The notes under the pieces were generated by a model. That model was not told the DNA's origin. It ran no database searches and saw only the letters and a program-made list of their open reading frames with translations. Both the position numbers and the translations under genes were made by a program. Below, piece after piece: positions 1 through 8,241 of a DNA stretch of 64,000 nucleotides. This DNA is from Catenibacterium mitsuoka_A. Its GTDB lineage: Bacteria; Bacillota_I; Bacilli_A; Erysipelotrichales; Coprobacillaceae. How positions within the stretch are numbered: the stretch's first letter is position 1; each line of letters begins with the position of its first letter. Location: NCBI RefSeq assembly GCF_964259225.1, contig NZ_CAXVKN010000002.1. One strand, given 5' to 3'.

Positions 1-492
1 TTCAGTCTTATTACCACCCTGATCTTCTACAACAACAGTAACCTTTTGTGTACCTTCTTTATCAAAAGATACATCTTTCTTAAAGTAAGTCTTAGTCTTT
101 GTTTCATCTTTAATATCAGTCACAAATTCACTTGCTTTAACTTTAGTACCTACTTCTACTGCTTTATTCACTACCTTAAATGTAGGCTTCTTAGTATCTA
201 CAACTTCTACATTTAATACATAGTTCTTCTTGTTTAATGTATAAGTAATCTTATACTTTCCAAGTTTTTTGACGTTAACTTTAGAATTATCTACAGTCAC
301 ATCACTCTTATTACCTCTTACTTTTTTAATAAAAAACATAGGATTGTAAGTACTATTGATTTCAATATCCTGTGTACTTTCATTAAAGCTAACGGCTGGA
401 CGTGTCATGAAATAAATGCCTAGACCAAGCACTAAAACGACAATACAGCCTAATAGGACATATGCCCTCTTTCTTAAATGACGTTTTTTCAT
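1..492 (-). CDS. Partial secreted/anchored protein with Ig-like domains (C-terminus outside window)
   Basis: The gene enters from the left edge; 164 codons are visible with no stop. It starts at 492 behind a GAGGGAGAA ribosome site. A basic N-terminus (MKKRHLRKR) is followed by one hydrophobic helix at about residues 10-30 ending FMTRP, so the protein is membrane-anchored or exported. From about residue 35 it shows two beta-sandwich-like repeats with the pattern typical of bacterial Ig-like (DUF5011/HYR-type) domains: short strands, then VEVVDTKKPTF, then a second unit ending VVVEDQGGNKTE. Function unknown; probably a cell-surface protein. Confidence 0.7.
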   Translation of the reverse strand, partial: MKKRHLRKRAYVLLGCIVVLVLGLGIYFMTRPAVSFNESTQDIEINSTYNPMFFIKKVRGNKSDVTVDNSKVNVKKLGKYKITYTLNKKNYVLNVEVVDTKKPTFKVVNKAVEVGTKVKASEFVTDIKDETKTKTYFKKDVSFDKEGTQKVTVVVEDQGGNKTE

Positions 493-596
493 TTCTATTC
501 TCCCTCAACTTTATATCTTCAACAATTTTGTATTATATATCTAATATGTGTAATTTGTGTGGAAATTAAGAAACACTTAAGAACTTTTTTTATTTC

Positions 597-640
597 TTTA
601 CTTTGCAATACAAAATAGTATATACTTTGCATTGCAAAGT
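597..640 (+). promoter_or_regulatory. padR promoter with two tandem dyads (likely autorepressor site)
   Basis: A plausible sigma-A promoter has -35 TTTACT at 597-602 and -10 TATACT at 621-626 with an 18-base spacer. A perfect dyad ACTTTGC-ATT-GCAAAGT lies at 624-640. A related 17-mer at 600-616 matches it at 14 positions. The first copy fills the spacer and the second overlaps the -10, the geometry expected for repression by the PadR protein encoded just downstream. Confidence 0.6.
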
Positions 641-650
641 AGGTGACATA

Positions 651-971
651 ATGGATACACAATTGATCAAAGGAATGTTGGAAGGATGTATTCTTACTCT
701 TATTAGTCATAAGGAAACATATGGTTATGAACTATTAGTCAAACTAGAGAAGTATGGCTTTGAAAATGTAGGAGAAGGGACCTTTTATCCGATATTAACA
801 CGTTTGTCTAAGAAAGGATATTTATCCTGTAGACGAGTGAAATCAGAATCAGGACCTTATAGAAAATACTATAAGATCACTGATGAAGGAGTAGTCTATC
901 TGGAAGAATTTAAACAGTCTTATTATAAGATAACAGGTATTGTAGAAAAGGTTTTGGAGGATCAAGAATGA
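651..971 (+). CDS. PadR family transcriptional regulator
   Basis: A 106-residue winged-helix regulator. The core reads LIKGMLEGCILTLI, then YGYELLVKLEKYGF, then GTFYPILTRLSKKGYL and YRKYYKITDEG, the standard PadR N-terminal domain covering about residues 5-85, with a short C-terminal dimerisation helix. The ATG at 651 is chosen because the AGGTGA site sits directly before it and the upstream in-frame codons lie within the operator. It overlaps the next membrane-protein gene by ATGA, so the two are translationally coupled; PadR proteins commonly control a neighbouring membrane or transport gene. Confidence 0.9.
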   Translation: MDTQLIKGMLEGCILTLISHKETYGYELLVKLEKYGFENVGEGTFYPILTRLSKKGYLSCRRVKSESGPYRKYYKITDEGVVYLEEFKQSYYKITGIVEKVLEDQE

Positions 972-2131
972 TTGCACAATATAACACATTAAGAAATCAA
1001 TTAACAGGAGACTATCAGGCATTCTATGACAAGGCATATCAATATGCACAAGAGAGACATTATCCAGGATTCTATGCGAATGATATACTTATGAGCTTGT
1101 TAGATCTATTAATCACAGCACAGATGAACCATAAAGAATTAGATACACTTATTAAGGAAGATCAGAATACTTTTATTAAAAACTATTTCCATGATCAAGG
1201 AAAGAAAACCACATGGATCAATAGCTTCTTTAGATACACCATCTTCTTATGGAACTATGTATTCTATCTTGTTCTTAACCCAACATCTCATGCAGGCGGA
1301 AAGGTTATAGAAGCAACAATCCTGATTATTTTTATTGATCTTATTATGAAAAATAAGCGATATAATATTCTACTAGATTATATTGTATTGGCTCTTGTAT
1401 TCATATTACCGTCTATTTCAGTTCCTTATATGATTCCTCTTATTATTAGTATAGTTCTTCTTATTATCAGTACTCTCTATCAAGTGTATTATACATATAT
1501 ACATCAAAATACAATCAGCTACTATAGTGAAGAAGCACAATCACAATCTAATGATTATGTGAATGATATACTTAAGAAACAGAATGAAGAATTCAATTGT
1601 AAAAGAGAAAAACATCATCTTCCACCTCTTACTTTAGAAGAGATGAAACTCTATAAGAAAAGAAGAAATCGTAAGATTGGATTAATCATTGATATCATTG
1701 TAGGGATACTCATCTTCTATCTTGCCTATAGAATAGGGGACTATAAAGAAAGTATGACAATGTTGTCTTATTATCTTCCTATTTATATTATATTCAGTAC
1801 AAGATATCTCTCTTATCTTGTGAATCCAAAAGGGCAGTTGATTCATATATTAAATATTATTGCGGTGATTAACCTTTATTTCTTTATTCAGGTATGTCAT
1901 ATCAATCATATAGCAATTACTGTATTATGCTTAATTATCATCATGATAGAAACAGGTGCTATGATGATTCCTGTCTTTAATAACATCTCTGAATACTTTG
2001 ATCAATTAATCAGTCTCTTTTCAGTTGGTTTCATACTTGTAGAAATGAAAGTAGAGTTCTGGCTTTCAGCCGTTATACTTATTGTATTGTTTGGAGCTTT
2101 AGTTAAAAGCATAAAAAAACAGAAGATATAA
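968..2131 (+). CDS. Polytopic membrane protein, partner of PadR
   Basis: A 387-residue protein. The first 90 residues are soluble and helical (LRNQLTGDYQAFYDKAYQYA). About four membrane segments follow between residues 85 and 185, then a charged cytoplasmic loop (about 195-235, rich in KKRRNRK), then about five more segments to the C-terminus. No transporter signature is recognised. The ATG overlaps the padR stop. PadR-linked genes with a soluble N-terminal helical domain and many membrane helices are common in Firmicutes, often of unknown function in membrane stress. I do not assign a function. Confidence 0.75.
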   Translation: MIAQYNTLRNQLTGDYQAFYDKAYQYAQERHYPGFYANDILMSLLDLLITAQMNHKELDTLIKEDQNTFIKNYFHDQGKKTTWINSFFRYTIFLWNYVFYLVLNPTSHAGGKVIEATILIIFIDLIMKNKRYNILLDYIVLALVFILPSISVPYMIPLIISIVLLIISTLYQVYYTYIHQNTISYYSEEAQSQSNDYVNDILKKQNEEFNCKREKHHLPPLTLEEMKLYKKRRNRKIGLIIDIIVGILIFYLAYRIGDYKESMTMLSYYLPIYIIFSTRYLSYLVNPKGQLIHILNIIAVINLYFFIQVCHINHIAITVLCLIIIMIETGAMMIPVFNNISEYFDQLISLFSVGFILVEMKVEFWLSAVILIVLFGALVKSIKKQKI

Positions 2132-2191
2132 TCTTCTATTTCCTGTAGAACACTAATGTGGTAGATACAGTTTATTATTCTTAAAGTAATA

Positions 2192-2497
2192 TTAAATTGT
2201 TTCAGTTGTTTTCATAGATTCCCATGAAGCAGGTGGATCAAAATCATCAAGATGATCACATTGGAGAGTAAGTGTATCATCTTTCTTGATCATTTTTCCT
2301 CTTATTACAGGATTACCGGCTTCTGCATCATACATATTAAAAGATAAGTCTTTATCTATATCTAATGTAAGATATGCAGTATAGATATCTTTGTTTTCTA
2401 ATGGAGATTTCTCACATCTCCATGTACCTTCTAATTGTGGTGTAGTGTGACAGGCACAAAGAATAAGAGAAATAATAATCAAACATATCTTTTTCAC
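2192..2497 (-). CDS. Small lipoprotein of unknown function
   Basis: About 101 residues. I place the start at the GTG at 2497 because AAGAAGG lies eight bases upstream; two in-frame ATG codons further out have no ribosome site and would precede the signal peptide awkwardly. The N-terminus (KKICLIIISLILCAC) is a lipoprotein signal peptide with lipobox LCAC. The mature part has GTWRCEKSPL, ITK-like beta strands and YDAEAGNP, resembling small beta-sheet lipoproteins that measure or bind something at the surface, but no family is recognised. It converges on the membrane-protein gene at 968-2131. Confidence 0.7.
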   Translation of the reverse strand: MKKICLIIISLILCACHTTPQLEGTWRCEKSPLENKDIYTAYLTLDIDKDLSFNMYDAEAGNPVIRGKMIKKDDTLTLQCDHLDDFDPPASWESMKTTETI

Positions 2498-2536
2498 AAT
2501 CCAAACCTTCTTTCTATAAGCCATAATTCGCATATG

Positions 2537-2565
2537 TTGACTTTAATTTGAGCATAAACTATAAT
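2537..2565 (+). promoter_or_regulatory. Strong promoter for the antisense (antitoxin) RNA
   Basis: TTGACT at 2537-2542 and TATAAT at 2560-2565 are separated by 17 bases, a near-consensus sigma-A promoter with no gene on the plus strand downstream. The predicted start is near 2572. Confidence 0.8.
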
Positions 2566-2575
2566 AAAGACGAAG

Positions 2576-2601
2576 AAGGAACAACCAGTAAGCGGTTGTC
2601 C
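2576..2601 (-). terminator. Terminator of the toxin mRNA
   Basis: On the minus strand GGACAACC-GCTTACT-GGTTGTTCC forms a stem with one bulged base, followed by a pyrimidine-rich run (TTCTTCGTCTTT). The U-tract is imperfect, so efficiency is uncertain. Confidence 0.5.
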
Positions 2602-2620
2602 TTGGATTTTATTTGGATAG

Positions 2621-2666
2621 AATAACTACCTCAAACTTTACCAGGGAGTGAGGTAGTTATTTTTTT
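2621..2666 (+). terminator. Terminator of the antisense RNA
   Basis: A perfect 13-base stem, AATAACTACCTCA at 2621-2633 with TGAGGTAGTTATT at 2649-2661, is followed by a T-run on the plus strand only. It ends the antisense RNA and overlaps the last codons of the toxin gene on the other strand. Confidence 0.8.
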
Positions 2667-2773
2667 ACGTTCTTATCAATAATGATAAGAAGTAATCTAA
2701 CAACAAGTGATAATAAAGTCATAATAAGTGATAAACATGTTAACATAATCATGATTATTTCATACGTTGTCAT
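2657..2773 (-). CDS. Type I toxin, TxpA/holin-like hydrophobic peptide (38 aa)
   Basis: Starts MTTYEIIMIMLTCLSLIM, continues with a leucine- and valine-rich membrane helix, and ends with a charged tail (IIDKNVKK). The opening M-[ST]-T-[YF]-E-x-[IL]-x-x-M is the hallmark of the putative holin-like toxin family (TxpA and relatives). The start has an almost complete anti-SD match, GGAGGTGAT, with good spacing. The peptide is expected to insert in the membrane and depolarise or damage the cell when the antisense RNA is absent. It is too short for usual gene-calling cut-offs. Flanking extended -10 promoter, terminators and antisense promoter all support the call. Confidence 0.82.
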   Translation of the reverse strand: MTTYEIIMIMLTCLSLIMTLLSLVVRLLLIIIDKNVKK

Positions 2774-2882
2774 TAGGCATCACCTCCGTTTTCAACTTAA
2801 AAGAAGAATTACGAAGGGTTGCGTACCTTCGTCATAACGACCAAGGATAACCACCTACCGTATACGGTTGTTCCACATAAGA

Positions 2883-2891
2883 ATTATATCA
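2883..2891 (-). promoter_or_regulatory. Extended -10 promoter of the toxin mRNA
   Basis: On the minus strand TGATATAAT gives TATAAT at 2888-2883 with the TGn extension; no good -35 is seen. Start is expected near 2876, leaving a long, structured 5' leader of about 100 bases before the toxin ATG, including hairpin ACGAAGG/CCTTCGT at 2811-2832. Confidence 0.6.
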
Positions 2892-2929
2892 TATAAGCAC
2901 GGAGCTATAGATAAGTTATTGAGTATTGA

Positions 2930-2959
2930 AAAAAAATCGGAGAAATGTTTTTTTCTCCG
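2930..2959 (-). terminator. Terminator of the ABC operon (minus strand)
   Basis: CGGAGAAA at 2938-2945 pairs with TTTCTCCG at 2952-2959; on the minus strand the stem is followed by a run of T. It closes the operon 7021-2974. Confidence 0.8.
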
Positions 2960-2973
2960 AATTTAATATGTGA

Positions 2974-3177
2974 TTAGTTTCCTTTTCTTTTTATAAACCA
3001 TAAGGAGATAATACCAAGCAATAAACTAATCGCAAAACCAATACCGAGAAGTTCATAGTTGAAATAAGAATACGTAGTATTATTCACAACTTTCACTGCA
3101 GGAGTCATACTTACAATAAGACCAGTAATAATACATCCTACAGAGACTATAATAACGGGTAGTTTTTTCATAATCAT
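2974..3177 (-). CDS. Small two-helix membrane protein of the ABC operon
   Basis: About 67 residues (MIMKKLPVIIVSVGC...). Two membrane helices at about residues 7-25 and 44-62 flank a short outer loop (KVVNNTTYSYFNYE), and the tail is basic (FIKRKGN). Its start overlaps the stop of the upstream ABC gene (TGATG), so it is translationally coupled to it. Two earlier or later start codons (GTG 3180, ATG 3168) are possible. It may be an accessory or immunity-like subunit of the ABC system; no family is recognised. Confidence 0.65.
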   Translation of the reverse strand: MIMKKLPVIIVSVGCIITGLIVSMTPAVKVVNNTTYSYFNYELLGIGFAISLLLGIISLWFIKRKGN

Positions 3178-5000
3178 CACTCACTTGTCTTTAATAGATT
3201 TCCTTCGTTGTTTGATCTCATTAATATAAGAAAAGTCAAACAAGGAATAATTAGAATAACAGAATTTATTAGGATTAAGATAGAAATAGCTTGTTCTATC
3301 ATTATAGAAGGTAATATATGATATTGGAAGAAGAATAGAGATAGGACTGAAATCATAGATAGAATGATAGATACCAGACAATAAGAAGATCTTTCTTTCA
3401 ATATTAATTGTAGACATTGTAATCTATTCAATCCATTCACTAATAGTAGTGCATATTGATAACGTCTAGAAACAATATCAAATATTCCAATAATAAAACA
3501 TGTACTTATAAACATGACAAACATAATCATAGAGAACTGCTGTATCATTTCAAATCCAAATGTAGTTGTTTTATTTAATATTGCAGAAGAAACAGGATTA
3601 TAGACCTTTATATCAGAATCATGCTTTTTAATAAACTCAGTTACAGATTGGATGTTCTTATATGAGTTTACTTTGATGACATACACATTGGACTGATATG
3701 TATTGTTTTGTGTATATTGATTTACTATTTTCTGATACAGTTTTGGAGATATATAAATAATGTTTTCTGTTGTTTTTGTATATCGGTTATGAATATCTTT
3801 ATCTGTGACATTCGCATTAACGAGTTCAAAAGGAATCATGTTGAAGGTGTAGGTATTACTTGTAGGTATTTGAAGAATACCTGTGATATGGATATTCTTG
3901 TTTAGTTTTTGATAGAGAGAATAAGAAATATAGACATGATCTGTATTGAGTTGTTTATTCTCAATACTGAATGATTGTTTTGTATGAGTCTTATATGTTT
4001 TCATATTCTCATAATAAGGCTGTATGACAATAGTCTCCTGCGTATTTAAGACATTCCATTGGAAGAATGGCTGAATACTTTGAACCATACTGTTGTTGGA
4101 TATGTCTTGAATGAGTGTTTTAGGAATAGGCTGACCGCCCATATCATAAGCATTACCACCATCTTTATAAGAAATCCTTAATTCATTATCAATTGCTTTA
4201 TTAATCATAGTGTCTGTTTCTTTTTGATAATAAGCTTGAAAGCACATCATATATGTCACTATGATCATCATAACACTTATCACTATATTTCTTTTATAAT
4301 GGATTCTATTGGACTTTTCAGCCTTTAAGTAATAGGTAACAGGATTTGTTTGAATATGTTCTTTAGGTTCTATTTTATTAATTTCTGTATAAGATTCTTT
4401 CTTTAATATGATTTGCTGGTGCTCTATATGGTAATGTATATCAGCAATCTCCAACATACCCATATCATGTGTCGCAATCACAACTGTCTTATGATATCTA
4501 TGACATAATTCATAAAGAATCTTTCTCATATGTTCTCTATTGATTGTATCTAGATAAGCGGTAGGCTCATCTAGAAAGATAATATCCGGATTCTCCATCA
4601 TACAGCATAATATAAGTAATCTTTGTTTTTGACCACCAGATAAAACATCTACTTTTCCATTTAAATCAATATTTAAATCTAATTCATCCAATAGCTTCAT
4701 CATTTGATCTTTATGAAATGGAACTTCAGCAAGTTCACTAAATAGTTGAATATTCTGTATTGCTGTTAAATCATCAAATAATCTACAATCCTGAAATACA
4801 AAACCATAATCATTACTGTCGGTATAAAACTCATTCTTGGAATAATGTGTTAGTCCTGCGAGTTCAAATAATAAAGTAGATTTACCAGAACCACTTTCAC
4901 CAGTGATTACAGTAATTTGAGAAGACGGAATACTTATATTCTGGTTCTTAAACAATATATGATTCTTAAAAGATAGATTGATATTCTTCATCTCAATCAT
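3177..5000 (-). CDS. ABC transporter ATPase-permease fusion (MacB/FtsX-type fold), copy A2
   Basis: 607 residues. The N-terminal ATPase (about 1-215) has Walker A GESGSGKST, Q-loop VFQD, signature LSGGQ, Walker B IIFLDEPTA and H-loop ATHD. After a linker comes one membrane helix (about 245-262), a large extracellular domain, then three C-terminal helices, the 1+3 topology of MacB/FtsX-like mechanotransmission permeases. The start at 5000 follows AAGGTGG, and the ATG overlaps the upstream gene's TGA, so it is co-translated with its paralogue. Such pairs usually export or remove antimicrobial peptides or lipoproteins. Substrate unknown. Confidence 0.85.
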   Translation of the reverse strand: MIEMKNINLSFKNHILFKNQNISIPSSQITVITGESGSGKSTLLFELAGLTHYSKNEFYTDSNDYGFVFQDCRLFDDLTAIQNIQLFSELAEVPFHKDQMMKLLDELDLNIDLNGKVDVLSGGQKQRLLILCCMMENPDIIFLDEPTAYLDTINREHMRKILYELCHRYHKTVVIATHDMGMLEIADIHYHIEHQQIILKKESYTEINKIEPKEHIQTNPVTYYLKAEKSNRIHYKRNIVISVMMIIVTYMMCFQAYYQKETDTMINKAIDNELRISYKDGGNAYDMGGQPIPKTLIQDISNNSMVQSIQPFFQWNVLNTQETIVIQPYYENMKTYKTHTKQSFSIENKQLNTDHVYISYSLYQKLNKNIHITGILQIPTSNTYTFNMIPFELVNANVTDKDIHNRYTKTTENIIYISPKLYQKIVNQYTQNNTYQSNVYVIKVNSYKNIQSVTEFIKKHDSDIKVYNPVSSAILNKTTTFGFEMIQQFSMIMFVMFISTCFIIGIFDIVSRRYQYALLLVNGLNRLQCLQLILKERSSYCLVSIILSMISVLSLFFFQYHILPSIMIEQAISILILINSVILIIPCLTFLILMRSNNEGNLLKTSE

Positions 5001-7021
5001 AAATCCACCTTCTTTACAAACCATTGACTATAACAGATATATAAGAAACAAATAACTAAAGTCACACCTATTTGAATAATCATAAATAGTAATAAACTCA
5101 TAGTCATTGACTGACGATTAATCACAAAGAAACCAATTTTTCTTGCAATAAAGAAACCAGGAATGCTTAGTAATAGAGATAAGATGGACTGTACAATCAT
5201 ATTATCATTCATTAAAGAACAAATCGTTTGATTCTTTAAACCATAAACCTTCAACAATTTAATTTCATTCTTTCTATCATCCAATGCATTCATTTGTACA
5301 AGAACATAAAGGAATATTGCGATTAATATTACTACAGCCATAAAAATATATCTTCCTTTTCTTTCTTCTTTATAGACATCAACCATATCTGTCACTGAAT
5401 TATATTGATCATAAGTAATGAAATTATTAGAAATCTGAGATATTTCTTTTTCAACACTTTTTAAGTTCTTAATACGGTCTACTTCTACAACATAATTTTT
5501 ACTTTGATAAGGAGTAATAGCTGCATTGTATTCGTTGGCATCTAGTAAACTATCAGGAGTCTGGTTATTATATTGATTTAAAATAGTATAGAATGATTTG
5601 TCATTCATAAGTACAACATATCCAGCACTAAGAAATTCATTATAATAATCATCTGTTGAAATAATATGATTGATTTCTATTTCAAGATTTACTTTCTTAG
5701 TAAGAACCTGTGATAAAGTACCCAATGTTTTAGAATCATCAATTTCACATTGATAAGTATATTGTTGGACAGGAACGTATACATCTATAGATATTTTAAA
5801 GTTCTTTTCTTTTTCATCTATACCTAGCTTACTTGCGAATGATTGAGTGATTGCATTTCCTTTAAGTTCTTTTCCATCTACTTTAATATTCTGGAAAGAG
5901 TAATAGGGAACGACCATTGGACTCCCTTCCTGAAAATAATCAAACTGTGTTTTACTTCCTTGATAATAAACAGTACCTTTACTCACATCTTCCATTTGGT
6001 TGATTGTATCAAATACATCAAATGGATAAACACTCTTTACATGTTTGATTGATTTAATACGATTCAATTCCTCAGTATTTATATCAAGATTTACCTCTGC
6101 ATCACCGATATAATAACTATCTACGCCATTCGCAATATAAGAATCATTCATCTTACCTGTATATAATTCTGCTTTATTGGCTTGTTCTATACCACTTGAT
6201 AACTTATTTTCCTGCAGTAGACTATCACTTACGTTAGTAGAAATAGAAATCGTCATAATAAAACCTAGAAGTAATACAAGAATAAACTGAAACCATTGTC
6301 TTTTATTTTTATAGAAGAAGTACTTATGATAACTGTTGATGTCTGACTTCTTCAGTTGAGTAGTTTGATTTATTTCATCTATGTTTTGATCGCATACAAG
6401 AATTTTGTTTTTTATTCTATAAGTAATGTCTAGGTGATTTATTAGATATTCATCATGAGTTGTAATGATAATATATTTGTTTTCTGATTTTAGTTTTTCG
6501 AGTAATTGAAGTACGATTTCTTTATTTTCTTGATCTAAAGAAGCAGTCGGTTCATCAATAATAATGATGGATGCATCTTTATACATGGATAACGCTATTA
6601 AGAATCTTTTTCTCTGCCCAATAGATAAAGAAGAAGGATAGCAGGATGGATCTATAAGATCCAATCCTACTAGATGAAGCATATTGTTCATTTTGGTTTG
6701 ATCATATTGGCTTTCTTGTAGGTGATTAATAAATTCAAAATGTTCATATACTTTCATGTTATCAAAGAATGTCCCAAACTGATCAATATAAGACACCTTA
6801 TTTAATAGATAATCTTCTTTATTAGAATTATTGATAGCTACATTATCTACATAAAGAAGATTATCTTTGTACTGGTATAATAATGATTTTAGGAATGTTG
6901 TTTTACCACATCCACTTTTACCAATAATACCAGTGATTCGACCAGGACATGTTTTAAAATGAGCATCATGGAATATGACTTGATTACCAAAATTTATATT
7001 TACATGTTTCATCTCAATCAT
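4997..7021 (-). CDS. ABC transporter ATPase-permease fusion (MacB/FtsX-type fold), copy A1
   Basis: 674 residues, first gene of the operon, with AGGAGG nine bases before the ATG. The ATPase domain has Walker A GKSGCGKTT (about 34-42), signature LSIGQRKR in place of LSGGQ, Walker B IIIIDEPTAS and H-loop TTHD. One helix at about 240-260 precedes an extracellular domain of roughly 310 residues; three helices near 560-670 close the protein. It is a homologue of the neighbouring gene and of the pair at 23355-27249. The two proteins probably form a heterodimer. The LytTR system upstream is the likely regulator. Confidence 0.85.
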   Translation of the reverse strand: MIEMKHVNINFGNQVIFHDAHFKTCPGRITGIIGKSGCGKTTFLKSLLYQYKDNLLYVDNVAINNSNKEDYLLNKVSYIDQFGTFFDNMKVYEHFEFINHLQESQYDQTKMNNMLHLVGLDLIDPSCYPSSLSIGQRKRFLIALSMYKDASIIIIDEPTASLDQENKEIVLQLLEKLKSENKYIIITTHDEYLINHLDITYRIKNKILVCDQNIDEINQTTQLKKSDINSYHKYFFYKNKRQWFQFILVLLLGFIMTISISTNVSDSLLQENKLSSGIEQANKAELYTGKMNDSYIANGVDSYYIGDAEVNLDINTEELNRIKSIKHVKSVYPFDVFDTINQMEDVSKGTVYYQGSKTQFDYFQEGSPMVVPYYSFQNIKVDGKELKGNAITQSFASKLGIDEKEKNFKISIDVYVPVQQYTYQCEIDDSKTLGTLSQVLTKKVNLEIEINHIISTDDYYNEFLSAGYVVLMNDKSFYTILNQYNNQTPDSLLDANEYNAAITPYQSKNYVVEVDRIKNLKSVEKEISQISNNFITYDQYNSVTDMVDVYKEERKGRYIFMAVVILIAIFLYVLVQMNALDDRKNEIKLLKVYGLKNQTICSLMNDNMIVQSILSLLLSIPGFFIARKIGFFVINRQSMTMSLLLFMIIQIGVTLVICFLYICYSQWFVKKVDL

Positions 7022-7110
7022 AGTAAAGCACCTCCTATTTCAATCATACAACCTTTAAAAAAATAAATAATATCTTGAGGACGTTTGACCGATTTATGAG
7101 GATAATAAAC

Positions 7111-7136
7111 AAAAAATACCTGTCATGAAACAGGTA
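7111..7136 (-). terminator. Terminator of the two-component operon
   Basis: Minus-strand TACCTGT-TTCATG-ACAGGTA followed by TTTTTT; it overlaps the last codons of the sensor gene and separates it from the ABC operon. Confidence 0.8.
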
Positions 7137-8241
7137 TAAGAGTAGAGATATAGAGTGATGCACCAGCATGCTGTACTTGTAAGCTTCCATGATATTTATG
7201 CAGTATTAATACAAGAGTATCATATTTCATTTGATTGATTCTTTCTTTTGCATCATTCATATACAATGTGATTTCAAAGGCACATTGATCTTCCATTATT
7301 TTTACTTCTAATTCATTATTTTCCATGCAATCTATTGCGATATCAAACAGATAATTTATAAGGATATTCAAATGTTCATCCTCTATAAATGATATATCCT
7401 GAATAGATACAATAATAGCTGGTTTAATGTTGTTGAGTTTGAGCTGTTCTAATTTCATATTAATAAATGAATCAAACAGCTTATTACCAGATATGATCAG
7501 CATGTTATGCTCGTTGAGAGAATCTATTCTTTTGTTTATCATCTCATTCACATTTTCAAATTCTTTTCTTTTTACATATTCTTTCATCTGAAGGTAATCA
7601 TATTTTAAGTCATGTCTTAGCTTATAGAGTTCATCGTTTTTCTTTTCTATAAAGGCATAGTTCTGTTGATCATTCTTAAAATGATCAATAGCCTGGTTAA
7701 GTAGCTGTTGTTCATGATTAAGTTTGGTATATCTAAGGAATAAGTAATAGGAAATAATGATAGTAATCAAAAGGGTTATAAGAATAATGAGATTACAGTT
7801 TATGCCTAATATATTAAGAAAGTCATTATAGAGAATATGATAAATACATAGAGTACTTAAGGATATAGCCATAAGTAATCCCCAATAGAGATTCTTATTA
7901 TCGATAGGGTAAAGTTTTTGAATAATAGCGAATGTAGAGATAATAAGAATATAGATGATTAATGAAACAATAGGGGATATTGGTATTAGAATAACTAAAT
8001 TCTTTATGACAGTTAAGAATGAAAGATAGAAGACAATTTCTGATAGCAGCCTATCTGAATAATAATAGAATAAGAAGCATAAAGATTCTATTAACAAGAG
8101 ATCCTGTAATAGGGGATGACTTGTAAATACACTAAGAAGACAATTGATCAATAAAGAAGCAATAAAAATAGCTGTTTTATTTGTTCTAAGGAGATATGTC
8201 AGTAATGCTTCTATACAACAAAAATATAGGAAACTCATCAT
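7123..8241 (-). CDS. AgrC-like (GHKL) sensor histidine kinase with degenerate ATPase domain
   Basis: 372 residues. Roughly the first 180 form six or seven membrane helices, followed by a coiled linker and the dimerisation motif LRHDLKYD (His near residue 210), matching the LRHDxxN box of AgrC-type kinases. The C-terminal domain is unusual: the expected N-box (LLDNAIEA-like) reads LFDIAIDCM, without the Asn, and no GxGL/GLG glycine box is present before the end. ATP binding is therefore doubtful. The ATG overlaps the regulator stop (CAATGATG). Family assignment is firm; activity is uncertain. Confidence 0.8.
   Translation of the reverse strand: MMSFLYFCCIEALLTYLLRTNKTAIFIASLLINCLLSVFTSHPLLQDLLLIESLCFLFYYYSDRLLSEIVFYLSFLTVIKNLVILIPISPIVSLIIYILIISTFAIIQKLYPIDNKNLYWGLLMAISLSTLCIYHILYNDFLNILGINCNLIILITLLITIIISYYLFLRYTKLNHEQQLLNQAIDHFKNDQQNYAFIEKKNDELYKLRHDLKYDYLQMKEYVKRKEFENVNEMINKRIDSLNEHNMLIISGNKLFDSFINMKLEQLKLNNIKPAIIVSIQDISFIEDEHLNILINYLFDIAIDCMENNELEVKIMEDQCAFEITLYMNDAKERINQMKYDTLVLILHKYHGSLQVQHAGASLYISTLIPVS

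Larger units (their letters stand above)
2572..2667 (+). ncRNA. Putative antitoxin antisense RNA of a type I TA system
   Basis: A transcript of about 95 bases is predicted from the promoter at 2537-2565 to the intrinsic terminator at 2621-2666. It has no credible ORF. It runs convergently into the 3' end of the toxin mRNA and overlaps the toxin stop codon and its 3' untranslated region, the arrangement known from txpA/RatA and bsrG/SR4 of Bacillus subtilis. The expected role is to pair with the toxin mRNA 3' region and promote RNase III cleavage or block translation. Inferred from layout only. Confidence 0.65.

Noticed and set aside
603..650. Longer N-terminus for the PadR regulator
   Set aside because: It would translate the operator dyads; ATG at 651 has the ribosome site and family-like start.
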